Below, in pieces: positions 17,837 to 25,185 of a stretch of DNA of 64,000 bases. The notes below the pieces were generated by a model, which was not told the DNA's origin, searched no databases, and saw nothing but the letters and a program-made list of their open reading frames with translations. This DNA comes from Porcincola intestinalis (GTDB taxonomy: Bacteria > Bacillota > Clostridia > Lachnospirales > Lachnospiraceae), in assembly GCF_009696445.1 (NCBI RefSeq), contig NZ_VULZ01000010.1:1-64000 (forward strand), given 5' to 3'. The stretch's first letter is position 1. Every line of letters starts with the position of its first letter. The translations under genes and the position numbers were made by a program.

Positions 17837-19168
17837 ATGAAGCTGAAGAAAAACTTTCGACTGACATCTGCACAGATTATTCTGGCAGGCTTTTTTCTGG
17901 TCATTCTGGCCGGAGCGCTTCTTTTGATGCTTCCGATTGCCAGCATGGAGGGAAGGGTAACGCCATTTCTGGACTGTCTGTTTACATCCACATCGGCAAC
18001 CTGTGTGACCGGACTTGTCGTCTATGACACGGCGACGCACTGGAGCCTGTTCGGAAAGGTTGTCATCCTGTCACTGATCCAGATCGGCGGACTTGGCGTC
18101 ATCACCACCGCATTCCTGATCCGTGTCATTATCGGTTCCAAGATTTCTCTGATTCAGAGAACGCTTCTGCAGGACTCTATCTCCGGTGACAATGTGCAGG
18201 GAATCGTCCGGATGTCGCTGTATATTATGAAGATGGTTATGGCGGTGGAGCTGGGCGGAGCCCTTGTCATGTATCCGGTGTTTGCAAGGGACTTCGGACC
18301 TGTCACCGGAGCCGGGTACGCGCTGTTCCACTCTGTCTCGGCATTCTGCAATGCGGGCTTTGACCTGATGGGCGTCCGGGAGAAGTACTCATCTCTGGTT
18401 GCTTATCAGGGCAATGCCGTGATCAATCTGGTGATCATGGCGCTGATCGTGTTCGGCGGTCTGGGCTTTTACACCTGGCGGGATCTGCAGAGAAACAAGC
18501 TTCATTTCAGCCGGTATACCCTGCAGACGAAGGTGGTCGTGACGACCACGGTCATTCTGATTCTTCTTCCGGCTGTTATCTTCTTCTTTGCGGAGTACAG
18601 ATCGCTGCCGGCAGGGGAACGGGTTCTGGCTTCCTTTTTTCAGTCTGTGACGACCAGGACAGCAGGCTTCAATACATCTGATCTCACGAAATTCAAGGAA
18701 AATGATCTCCTGATCATGATTATGCTGATGCTGATCGGCGGTTCTCCGGGATCAACCGCCGGCGGTATGAAGACAACAACCATCGCGGTCGTGGTCGGGA
18801 CGTTTCTGAGCATGAGCGGACGGCGGAGCAACACCGTCCTGCATCAGCGCCGGATTCCGGCAAAGACTGTGCGGGCTGCATTCTCCATTGTCCTGATGTA
18901 TGTCACACTGTTTCTGGCAGGCGGCATGGCGGTCAGTGCGATGGAGCACCGGTCTCTTCTGAGAAGCTTTTTTGAAACGGCTTCCGCGATCGGAACCGTC
19001 GGCCTGACGCTCGGCCTGACGCCTTCGCTTCACGTGGTATCGAAGCTGATCCTGATTGGCCTCATGTTTTACGGAAGAGTCGGGGGATTGACCTTCATGT
19101 ATGCGACATTCAGAAGATCCAGGGTTGGGTCCTCGTGCCTGCCGCAGGAGGATCTGAACGTAGGGTAA
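17837..19168 (+). CDS. ktrB: Potassium uptake channel subunit KtrB/TrkH family
   Basis: 443 aa integral membrane protein with four M1-P-M2 units. The four pore loops are seen as SATCVTGL, SAFCNAGF, TRTAGFN and ASAIGTVGL, each with the conserved filter glycine. Works with the KtrA gating ring encoded next, 45 bp downstream, to import K+ using the sodium or membrane gradient. The ATG has only a weak ribosome binding site (CAGG). A TATAAT at about 17782 is the likely promoter; no c-di-AMP riboswitch is recognisable upstream. Confidence 0.95.
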   Translation: MKLKKNFRLTSAQIILAGFFLVILAGALLLMLPIASMEGRVTPFLDCLFTSTSATCVTGLVVYDTATHWSLFGKVVILSLIQIGGLGVITTAFLIRVIIGSKISLIQRTLLQDSISGDNVQGIVRMSLYIMKMVMAVELGGALVMYPVFARDFGPVTGAGYALFHSVSAFCNAGFDLMGVREKYSSLVAYQGNAVINLVIMALIVFGGLGFYTWRDLQRNKLHFSRYTLQTKVVVTTTVILILLPAVIFFFAEYRSLPAGERVLASFFQSVTTRTAGFNTSDLTKFKENDLLIMIMLMLIGGSPGSTAGGMKTTTIAVVVGTFLSMSGRRSNTVLHQRRIPAKTVRAAFSIVLMYVTLFLAGGMAVSAMEHRSLLRSFFETASAIGTVGLTLGLTPSLHVVSKLILIGLMFYGRVGGLTFMYATFRRSRVGSSCLPQEDLNVG

Positions 19169-19213
19169 ACATCAATTACAGGGAGCCGCTTTTGCGGGGA
19201 AATGGAGAGAAGG

Positions 19214-19861
19214 ATGAAGAACAATATCCTGCTGATCGGTCTCGGATATTTTGGGATGACAGTTGCGAAGAAGCTGACAGAGTACAAACAGGATGTCATG
19301 GCGGTCGATATGAGTGAGGAGCGCGTCGATATGGCGCTCCCCTTCGTGACGAATGCAAGGATCGGCAACGCGACCGATGAAAAGTTTGTTGCCAGCCTTG
19401 GCGTGAATGATTACGATTTCTGCATTGTCGGAATTGGGGACGACTTCCTCAGCTCTCTTCAGACGACAGCTCTTCTCAAGGATTATGGGGCAAAATATGT
19501 GGTAGCCCGCGCGACGTCCGATGCGCAGGAGAAGCTCCTTTTGAGAAATGGAGCTGACAGGGTTGTTTTTCCTGAGAAGACGCTTGCGGCGTGGACGGCG
19601 ATCCGCTTTGCCTCGAACCATATCTTTGACTACCTGGCGCTGGATGACCAGTTCTCAATCGCGGAGATCGATGTCCCGAAGCGGTGGGTCGGGAAGACGG
19701 TTCATGAGCTTGATATCAGGAAACTTTATCATTTAAATATCATTGCGCTGAAGGAGGACAATGTCCTGATTCCCGGCGTTGATCCGACTAAGCCTTTGAC
19801 TGCGAATCAGAGGCTGGTTGTACTGGGACGGAAAGAGAATATTGATAAGTGCTTTCAATAA
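19214..19861 (+). CDS. ktrA: Potassium uptake regulatory subunit KtrA (TrkA family)
   Basis: 215 aa. N-terminal RCK/TrkA-N Rossmann domain with GLGYFGMTVAKKL (nucleotide-binding glycine motif) and Asp at the end of strand 2 (MAVDMSEE). TrkA-C domain at about 135-215. It forms the cytoplasmic octameric ring that gates KtrB in response to ATP/ADP and, in many Firmicutes, c-di-AMP. Start at 19214 chosen because GGAGAG precedes it; an ATG four codons earlier (19202) is an alternative. Confidence 0.94.
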   Translation: MKNNILLIGLGYFGMTVAKKLTEYKQDVMAVDMSEERVDMALPFVTNARIGNATDEKFVASLGVNDYDFCIVGIGDDFLSSLQTTALLKDYGAKYVVARATSDAQEKLLLRNGADRVVFPEKTLAAWTAIRFASNHIFDYLALDDQFSIAEIDVPKRWVGKTVHELDIRKLYHLNIIALKEDNVLIPGVDPTKPLTANQRLVVLGRKENIDKCFQ

Positions 19862-19888
19862 AAATAATAATAATTACTGAAATAGTAC

Positions 19889-19917
19889 TTGCATCCTGTT
19901 TTCGTACATGCTAGAAT
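19889..19917 (+). promoter_or_regulatory. Promoter of the rubrerythrin gene
   Basis: TTGCAT (19889-19894), 17-bp spacer, TAGAAT (19912-19917). In the leader, TCTGCAGG (19941-19948) pairs with CCTGCAGA (19955-19962), an 8-bp hairpin that would sit near the mRNA 5' end and could protect it. Confidence 0.65.
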
Positions 19918-19995
19918 GAAGTCACAGCAGATGTGAACCCTCTGCAGGAGAAAACCTGCAGAACCAGTGTACAAAAACAAGAAAGGAAAGAGAAG

Positions 19996-20538
19996 ATGGC
20001 AAAGAATCCGTACGCAGGCACCAAGACAGAGAAGAACCTTCAGGAAGCGCTGGCTGGCGAATCCATGGCGAGAAACAAGTATACATACTTTGCTTCTGTC
20101 GCAAAGAAGGCAGGCTATGAGCAGATTGCGGCACTGTTCCAGAAGACCGCTGACAACGAGAAGGAGCATGCGAAGCTGTGGTTCAAGCATCTTGGACTTC
20201 TCGGTGACACAGCTGAGAACCTGGCTTCAGCAGCTGAGGGCGAGAATTACGAGTGGACGGACATGTATGACCGCATGGCAAAGGATGCCGATGAGGAAGG
20301 GTTCCACGAGCTGGCGGAGCAGTTCAGAAGGGTAGCGGCAATTGAGAAGACACATGAGGAACGCTATCGCAAGCTGCTTCACAACGTCGAGGCGAAGGAG
20401 GTCTTCGAGAAGAGCGGCGTAGTCGTCTGGGAGTGCAGAAACTGCGGACATGTCGTTGTCGGAACAAAGGCTCCGGATGTATGTCCGGTCTGCTATCATC
20501 CGCAGTCCTTCTTTGAGGTTCACGCGGAAAATTATTGA
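19996..20538 (+). CDS. rbr: Rubrerythrin
   Basis: 180 aa. Residues about 10-140 form the four-helix di-iron domain with repeated glutamate/EKxH patterns ([18 protein letters not shown]). The C-terminal rubredoxin-like domain has two CxxC knuckles (ECRNCG, CPVC) for one FeS4 site. It reduces hydrogen peroxide in anaerobes, taking electrons from rubredoxin or NADH-linked reductases. ATG at 19996 has AAGGAAAGAG upstream. Single gene with its own promoter and a strong terminator. Located beside the iron-responsive locus, which fits its iron demand. Confidence 0.95.
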   Translation: MAKNPYAGTKTEKNLQEALAGESMARNKYTYFASVAKKAGYEQIAALFQKTADNEKEHAKLWFKHLGLLGDTAENLASAAEGENYEWTDMYDRMAKDADEEGFHELAEQFRRVAAIEKTHEERYRKLLHNVEAKEVFEKSGVVVWECRNCGHVVVGTKAPDVCPVCYHPQSFFEVHAENY

Positions 20539-20621
20539 CAGGCAGCGGGCAGTGTTTCACAAAGCGGTTCCTGAACAGTGCAGAAGCCTGACGCATGACA
20601 AGATCATGTCATGAACGTATA

Positions 20622-20681
20622 AGAGAAGCGGTACAGCCAGGATGAAAGCGTATCATACAGGCTGTACCGCTTCTCTTTATT
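20622..20681. terminator. Bidirectional terminator, rubrerythrin and DtxR-family gene
   Basis: A 17-bp stem (20622-20638 with 20660-20676) and a T-rich tail on the plus strand. The converging minus-strand gene ends at 20689, so the same stem can stop both transcripts. Confidence 0.85.
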
Positions 20682-20688
20682 TTTCACT

Positions 20689-21132
20689 TTACTTCGCGTC
20701 TGTGTCGGTTGCAGCGCTTTTCTGCTCCTTTGCGTACTGTTCTGTGATATAGCGCTTGATCGCCGCAAAGCTCTCCGGGCTGAGGTCATGTTCAATCTTG
20801 CAGGCGTCAGCAGCAGCTGTCGCCTGGTCGACGCCGAGGTTCGCCAGCCAGCAGGAAAAAAACTTGTGGCGTTCGTAGATGGTGCTGGCAATCTTCAGCC
20901 CCTCGTCTGTGAGGTAGATATATCCCTCCGGCGTCACAGTGATCAGATTGTTTTCGCGGAGGTTTTTCATCGCGATGCTGATGCTGGATTTTTTGTAGCC
21001 AAGCTCATTCGCAACGTCGACAGAGCGGACGACGGGCTTCTGTTCGCTGAGCATCAGGATGGCCTCCAGATAGTTCTGGGCGGATTCGGTTGTGTGATAT
21101 GGATGTGAAGAGTGTAATGTGGTCTCACTCAT
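20689..21132 (-). CDS. DtxR/MntR family metal-dependent transcriptional regulator
   Basis: 147 aa. Winged helix at about 14-75 (SVDVANELGYKKSSISIAMKNL), then the dimerisation/metal domain with His89, Cys111, Glu114 and His115 (ACKIEHDLS), the pattern that binds Fe2+ or Mn2+ in DtxR proteins. There is no SH3-like C-terminal domain, so it resembles the short MntR type. It represses metal uptake genes when metal is plentiful. Next to feoB, and its promoter matches that of the feo operon, so it is the likely feo repressor and autoregulator. AAGGAG seven bases before the ATG. Confidence 0.93.
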   Translation of the reverse strand: MSETTLHSSHPYHTTESAQNYLEAILMLSEQKPVVRSVDVANELGYKKSSISIAMKNLRENNLITVTPEGYIYLTDEGLKIASTIYERHKFFSCWLANLGVDQATAAADACKIEHDLSPESFAAIKRYITEQYAKEQKSAATDTDAK

Positions 21133-21152
21133 AGCAATTCTCCTTTATATCA

Positions 21153-21199
21153 TTAGATATTTCTAACAAATGTTAGCACACCGGAGGTGTCCTTGTCAA
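21153..21199 (-). promoter_or_regulatory. Promoter and overlapping operator of the DtxR-family gene
   Basis: On the minus strand TTGACA (21199-21194), 18-bp spacer, TAACAT (21175-21170). The -10 lies inside the perfect dyad CTAAC-AAAT-GTTAG (21163-21176), which overlaps a second dyad TTAGA-TATT-TCTAA (21153-21166). This is the expected place for a repressor site. Confidence 0.65.
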
Positions 21200-21238
21200 T
21201 CAAGAGATATAAATTAAATTGAGCTAAATTATAATTCG

Positions 21239-21277
21239 GAAAAATGATCCGGGAGACCGGATAAGAGTCTCCCGGAT
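21239..21277 (-). terminator. Terminator of feoB
   Basis: Perfect 11-bp stem (21247-21257 with 21267-21277); on the minus strand it is followed by CATTTTTCC. Confidence 0.85.
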
Positions 21278-21309
21278 GATTGAGGTACACGCGGTAAGTG
21301 ATGCAGACC

Positions 21310-23499
21310 TCATGCAGCCTCTGTAACAGAGCGTTTGCTGTATGTCTTCATATTTTTATATGGATCCGGTCTGAAGAGTAGATACAGCATGATGATCAGA
21401 AGAACAACCGCAACCGCTGTCCAGGCTGTGAACCCGTTCGCAGGCAGGATCCAGAGCTGATAGACGATCAGGCTGGAGACATAGGCAAACACGTTCTGAT
21501 ACAGAATCGCGAACCAGAACCACTTCCGGTCATTCATTTCTGCTGCCATGGTGCCGATTGCCGCAAGGCACGGGGAATCCAGCAGGTTGAAGAGCAGGAA
21601 GGAGAAGGCAGCCGCCGCACTTGGGAACCAGGACGCGATGGCCTGGCCGACTACAGCTGTGTCTTCGGAAGCGTCAGAGGCAACATGCGCCAGGACACCC
21701 ATCGTGGAGACGATGGATTCCTTCGCCGTGAAGCCGGAGATCGTCGCGGCGACAGGCTGCCACTCGCCAAAGCCGAGCGGACGGAAGATGACGGCAATCG
21801 CACCGCCGATCGCAGCGAGGACGGAAGAATTCGGGGTGTCAACAAGACCGAAGCGGCCGCCTTCCACACCGAAGCTGGACAGAAACCACATGACAAGGGT
21901 TGCGAGGAAGAGAACGGTCCCTGCCTTCTTCAGGAAAGCCTTCAGTCTTTCCCAGACATGCATCAGAACTGTCTTTGGCTGCGGAATGTGGTACTGCGGG
22001 AGCTCCATGACAAACGGAGCTGCTTTACCTGAGAACGGTTTTGTCTTTTTGAGCATGACGGCGGAAATCAGGACAGCGGCGATTCCGACGAAGTACATCA
22101 TAGGTGCCATCCAGCCGCCTGCTGTGAATTTTCCGGTTACGGAGTAGCTGGTGATGATGCCGCCCATCAGTGCGATGACAGGGAGCTTGGCGCCGCACGG
22201 GATGAAGGTCGCGGTCATGATGGTGAGGCGGCGGTCATTGTCTTGGTCGATGGTCTTGCTGGACATGATGCCCGGAACACCGCAGCCGGATGAGATCAGC
22301 AGCGGGATGAAGCTCTTTCCGGACAGACCGAAATGTCTGAATACCCGGTCCATGACGAAGGCAATACGGACCATGTAACCGCAGTCTTCAAGGATGGACA
22401 GAAACAGGAACAGGAAGGCCATCTGCGGCGTAAAGCCGAGGACGGCGCCGAGCCCGCCGATCACGCCATTGGATATTGCGCTGATGAACACGCTGTTCGC
22501 ATGCAGAGCAGTCAGACCGTTTGACACAGCCTCCTGGACCCAGGGCGTCGCGACATCGTTGATCCAGTCTGTGAAGAAACCGCCCATGCTGTTGATGGAG
22601 AGATAGTAGACCAGGAACATGATACCGACAAAGATCGGAATGCCGAAGATGCGGCTGGTGACGATCTGGTCAATTTTGTCAGAGGTGGTCAGCTTCTCGC
22701 CGGATTTCTTCACGGCAGCCTTCACCGCTTTCTGGATAAAGGCATAACGCGCATCTGTGACGATGGATTCCATATCGGAATCTTCCTTCTTCTCAATGGC
22801 AGCGCGCTCGGCGGCAATGACCTTGAGCTGGCTGTCGGACAGGGAGAGCTGTGCGGAGACCTTGGAATCGTTCTCCAGTATCTTGATGGCATACCATCTG
22901 CGCTTTTGCTGCGGGATGGAAGCCGGCAGAATCATTTCCACATTTTTGATAGCGGCCTCAAGCTCCTTTGAGAATATTTCAGGCGGAAGGGCATGGCTGT
23001 TTTCAGCGCCTGTTATGGCTGCCTGCTTTGCAAGCTTATCCAGACCTTCACCGCGAAGAGCGGAGGTCGGGACAACCTCGCAGCCGAGAATGGAACCGAG
23101 CCGTTCGGTGTCAACACGGATGCCGCGCTTCTTCAGCAGGTCTGCCATGTTCAGTGCGATGACAACCGGTACGCCAGTCTCAATCAGCTGGGTGGTCAGG
23201 TACAGATTCCGTTCGATGTTGGTTGCATCGACGAGGTCGATGATGACGTCCGGATTCTCGCCCAGGATATAGTCCCGGCTGACGACTTCTTCAAGTGTGT
23301 AGGGGGAAAGCGAGTAGATGCCGGGAAGATCGGTGACGATTGTATCGCTGCTGCCGAACTTTCCCTTCATCTTTCCTTCTTTTTTCTCGACTGTGACGCC
23401 CGGCCAGTTCCCTACATACTGGTTGCTGCCCGTCAGGGCGTTGAACATCGTTGTCTTCCCGCAGTTCGGGTTGCCGGCAAGTGCAAATTTCAGTGCCAT
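21310..23499 (-). CDS. feoB: Ferrous iron transporter FeoB
   Basis: 729 aa from the ATG at 23499, which has GGAGG five bases upstream. N-terminal G domain: G1 GNPNCGKTT (8-16), G3 DLPGIYSL, G4 NMAD. Then the helical guanine-dissociation-inhibitor-like region and the membrane domain with two Gate motifs, one containing GCGVPGIMSSKTI. It imports Fe2+ across the membrane under GTP/ATP control. A 222-bp gap separates it from feoA, with a weak terminator and a leader hairpin (23614-23635), so feoB may also be expressed from its own promoter. Probably controlled by the neighbouring DtxR-family protein. Confidence 0.96.
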   Translation of the reverse strand: MALKFALAGNPNCGKTTMFNALTGSNQYVGNWPGVTVEKKEGKMKGKFGSSDTIVTDLPGIYSLSPYTLEEVVSRDYILGENPDVIIDLVDATNIERNLYLTTQLIETGVPVVIALNMADLLKKRGIRVDTERLGSILGCEVVPTSALRGEGLDKLAKQAAITGAENSHALPPEIFSKELEAAIKNVEMILPASIPQQKRRWYAIKILENDSKVSAQLSLSDSQLKVIAAERAAIEKKEDSDMESIVTDARYAFIQKAVKAAVKKSGEKLTTSDKIDQIVTSRIFGIPIFVGIMFLVYYLSINSMGGFFTDWINDVATPWVQEAVSNGLTALHANSVFISAISNGVIGGLGAVLGFTPQMAFLFLFLSILEDCGYMVRIAFVMDRVFRHFGLSGKSFIPLLISSGCGVPGIMSSKTIDQDNDRRLTIMTATFIPCGAKLPVIALMGGIITSYSVTGKFTAGGWMAPMMYFVGIAAVLISAVMLKKTKPFSGKAAPFVMELPQYHIPQPKTVLMHVWERLKAFLKKAGTVLFLATLVMWFLSSFGVEGGRFGLVDTPNSSVLAAIGGAIAVIFRPLGFGEWQPVAATISGFTAKESIVSTMGVLAHVASDASEDTAVVGQAIASWFPSAAAAFSFLLFNLLDSPCLAAIGTMAAEMNDRKWFWFAILYQNVFAYVSSLIVYQLWILPANGFTAWTAVAVVLLIIMLYLLFRPDPYKNMKTYSKRSVTEAA

Positions 23500-23703
23500 A
23501 GGTTCCTCCATCTGTTTTGATCCGTCTGGTCCGGACGCTCGGATATCCTGATGTCTGTGGCGGCAGACTTCCCTTCTCGGGATTAACAGGTGATCCATTT
23601 CCTGACATGACGGACTGTCTGAAAAGACAGACAGTGCGAACGTGTCAGATCAATCCGGATTAAACGGGTCTACAATATGTTGCACACAACTAACTACTAT
23701 GCA

Positions 23704-23728
23704 AAGAAAAAAGCGGTTTCGTCAACCG
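23704..23728 (-). terminator. Weak terminator between feoA and feoB
   Basis: On the minus strand CGGTT-GACGA-AACCG is followed directly by CTTTTTTC. The stem is only five base pairs and overlaps the feoA stop codon. Confidence 0.45.
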
Positions 23729-23943
23729 ACTTTGATGATGTCTGCATCATTCTTGCGGACGGTCAGCTCATAACCGCGGACAGTGAGCTCGACCGGATCT
23801 CCAAGCGGGGCAACCTTCCGGACGTAGAGCTCCGTTCCTTTTGTGATCCCCATGTCCATGATCCTTCTTCTGACAGCCCCGTCCCCGTCAATTTTGACGA
23901 CCCTGACTGTCTGTCCGACCGGGACATCCTTGAGTGACATCAT
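23722..23943 (-). CDS. feoA: FeoA family protein (SH3-like), first copy
   Basis: 73 aa. Starts at ATG 23943 (second ATG directly after) with AAGGAGG eight bases upstream. The fold is the small SH3-like beta barrel of FeoA: VGQTVRVVKI, RRRIMDMGITKGTELYV, GDPVELTVRGYELTVRK, ending in ADIIKV. It binds FeoB and modulates its activity. It lies directly downstream of a second FeoA-like gene. Confidence 0.93.
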   Translation of the reverse strand: MMSLKDVPVGQTVRVVKIDGDGAVRRRIMDMGITKGTELYVRKVAPLGDPVELTVRGYELTVRKNDADIIKVG

Positions 23944-24024
23944 GATTTTTTCCTCCTTCAATTCAGTTTTTGTACATAAGCCGAGAAGATGAGTTCTTCC
24001 TGCAGCAGACTAATGCACAATTGG

Positions 24025-24243
24025 TCAGCAGGGATCCACCAGAATGTGGCTGGCTGTTCCTCTGTTCAGTGCGATCCGGCTGTCTTTGACCTGAAGAATC
24101 AGGTTCCCGGCCAGTTCGGACACGACGGTAACCTGGTCGCCCGTGATGAAACCAAGCTCAACCAGATGCTGACGGACATCCTCGCGGCCTTTGATTTCTT
24201 TGATGACGACCGTGTCACCTGTCTGAGATAGTGCAAGCGGCAT
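24025..24243 (-). CDS. feoA: FeoA family protein, second copy
   Basis: 72 aa, divergent from the neighbouring FeoA. Pattern is the same: GDTVVIKEI, VRQHLVELGFITGDQVTVV, AGNLILQVKDSRIALNRGTASHILV. Two tandem ATG codons; the second (24243) is six bases after AGGAG and is preferred over 24246. Paired FeoA genes are common in clostridial feo operons and may act as a heteromer on FeoB, but that is inference. Confidence 0.92.
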   Translation of the reverse strand: MPLALSQTGDTVVIKEIKGREDVRQHLVELGFITGDQVTVVSELAGNLILQVKDSRIALNRGTASHILVDPC

Positions 24244-24318
24244 CATATGCTCCTTTCTGCTCCCCGGCGCGGGAGCTCTCCCTGCCATGGCATCTCGAAG
24301 GCAGAGGGATTCTCTTGT

Positions 24319-24573
24319 TCAACGTCTGTGGAAGAGCCCTTTCTTTTCATAAGGCTCGACGGAAACAGACTCACAGCGATAGCCGGTTTCGTCGATTGCG
24401 TTCCGGAGTTTCGCCTGATCAACTTCCCCTTCTATGCGGAAAGATGCGCGATCACTTCCATGCGATGCGCGAACAGCCTTTGCTTCCGGATACTGCTTTC
24501 TGATCACATCACAGATGTGGGCTTCGCACATGCCACACCGCATTCCAGTCACCTTCATGGTGACCTGATTCAA
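24319..24573 (-). CDS. Heavy-metal-associated (HMA) domain protein
   Basis: 84 aa from a TTG at 24573, preceded by GAGGTGAGGG; an ATG six codons earlier (24591) directly abuts a palindrome and has no good site, but cannot be excluded. One HMA (CopZ/Atx1-like) fold with metal site MRCGMCEAH, where the two cysteines would bind Cu+ or another soft metal. First gene of the feo operon. Its presence with FeoAAB suggests a metal-carrier or sensing role in iron uptake, but no function is proved. Confidence 0.85.
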   Translation of the reverse strand: MNQVTMKVTGMRCGMCEAHICDVIRKQYPEAKAVRASHGSDRASFRIEGEVDQAKLRNAIDETGYRCESVSVEPYEKKGLFHRR

Positions 24574-24592
24574 GTCCCTCACCTCTTTCATG

Positions 24593-24604
24593 GAAACGCG
24601 TTTC
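24593..24604. promoter_or_regulatory. 12-bp palindrome in the feo leader
   Basis: GAAACGCGTTTC is a perfect palindrome between the feo promoter and the first gene. It resembles LacI-family operator cores but does not match the cre consensus. Role unknown. Confidence 0.35.
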
Positions 24605-24624
24605 TATTTCCTTTTCGTCTGCAA

Positions 24625-24654
24625 ATGCTAACACAAGTAAGTTGAATCTGTCAA
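24625..24654 (-). promoter_or_regulatory. Promoter and putative metalloregulator site of the feo operon
   Basis: On the minus strand TTGACA (24654-24649), 18-bp spacer, TAGCAT (24630-24625). The -10 is embedded in TGTTAGCATTTG, nearly the same as the -10 region of the DtxR-family gene (GCTAACATTTG). Same spacing and same overlap suggest one regulator for both. Confidence 0.6.
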
Positions 24655-24776
24655 CAATACGAAGATAAAAACTTTTGTATGACAGGACTTCCAAAATAAT
24701 GCCGCAGGTGTTATATTGAAACCGGATGAAATGATCAACACTGGGTTCCGGGTTTTATATAGAAAGGATTTCGAAT

Positions 24777-24986
24777 ATGGGAATTTTGGTAGATGTGATT
24801 TTGATTGCAGCGATCGGCGGGTATGCCGGTTATCTGATCTGGCATATTCTGAGCAGCATGAAAGCCGGAAAGGGAAATCCGTACGGGTGCAGCGGAGACT
24901 GCGGAAAGTGCGGAGGCGGCTGCTCCTGCAGCCATCAGGTGTCTGTAAAACATGAAGTCAGGCACGCAGACAGGCGGCCAGGATAA
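24777..24986 (+). CDS. FeoB-associated Cys-rich membrane protein
   Basis: 69 aa. One N-terminal membrane helix (about 3-26) followed by a short cytoplasmic tail with CSGDCGKCGGGCSC, six cysteines in a tight cluster. This is the layout of the small proteins found next to feoB in many Firmicutes. Divergent from the feo operon across a 173-bp region. AAAGGA eight bases before the ATG; weak promoter TTCCAA-17-TATATT upstream. A role in iron transfer is assumed from context. Confidence 0.88.
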   Translation: MGILVDVILIAAIGGYAGYLIWHILSSMKAGKGNPYGCSGDCGKCGGGCSCSHQVSVKHEVRHADRRPG

Positions 24987-24996
24987 AGCAGACGAT

Positions 24997-25031
24997 GGAA
25001 AGCGGCAGGCGGCAGAAGCCTGCCGCTTTCC
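24997..25031 (+). terminator. Strong hairpin after the Cys-rich peptide gene
   Basis: Perfect 14-bp stem (24997-25010 with 25018-25031). No clear T-run follows, so termination may be partial. Confidence 0.6.
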
Positions 25032-25112
25032 GTATCCAGAGAAAACCTGCTTCGGGCTTTGTCTCAAGCGCGTCCTTCGCGCGGACAGGAAGCCTTGCCT
25101 GCTTTACCAGTC

Positions 25113-25141
25113 TCGCAATCTGTACGGCGCCATGCTATAAT
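25113..25141 (+). promoter_or_regulatory. Extended -10 promoter of ilvB
   Basis: TGCTATAAT (25133-25141) is an extended -10; the -35 (TCGCAA, 25113-25118) is weak at 17-bp spacing. No T-box or leader peptide is visible before the start at 25186. Confidence 0.65.
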
Positions 25142-25185
25142 GGCCTCAGTCTGTTAAACATGTTCAGAGTCAGGAGGAGCTTTCC

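Noticed and set aside
24593-24604. Catabolite-response (cre) site before the HMA gene.
   Set aside because: The palindrome GAAACGCGTTTC has a CGCG centre and does not fit the cre consensus; kept only as an unexplained palindrome.
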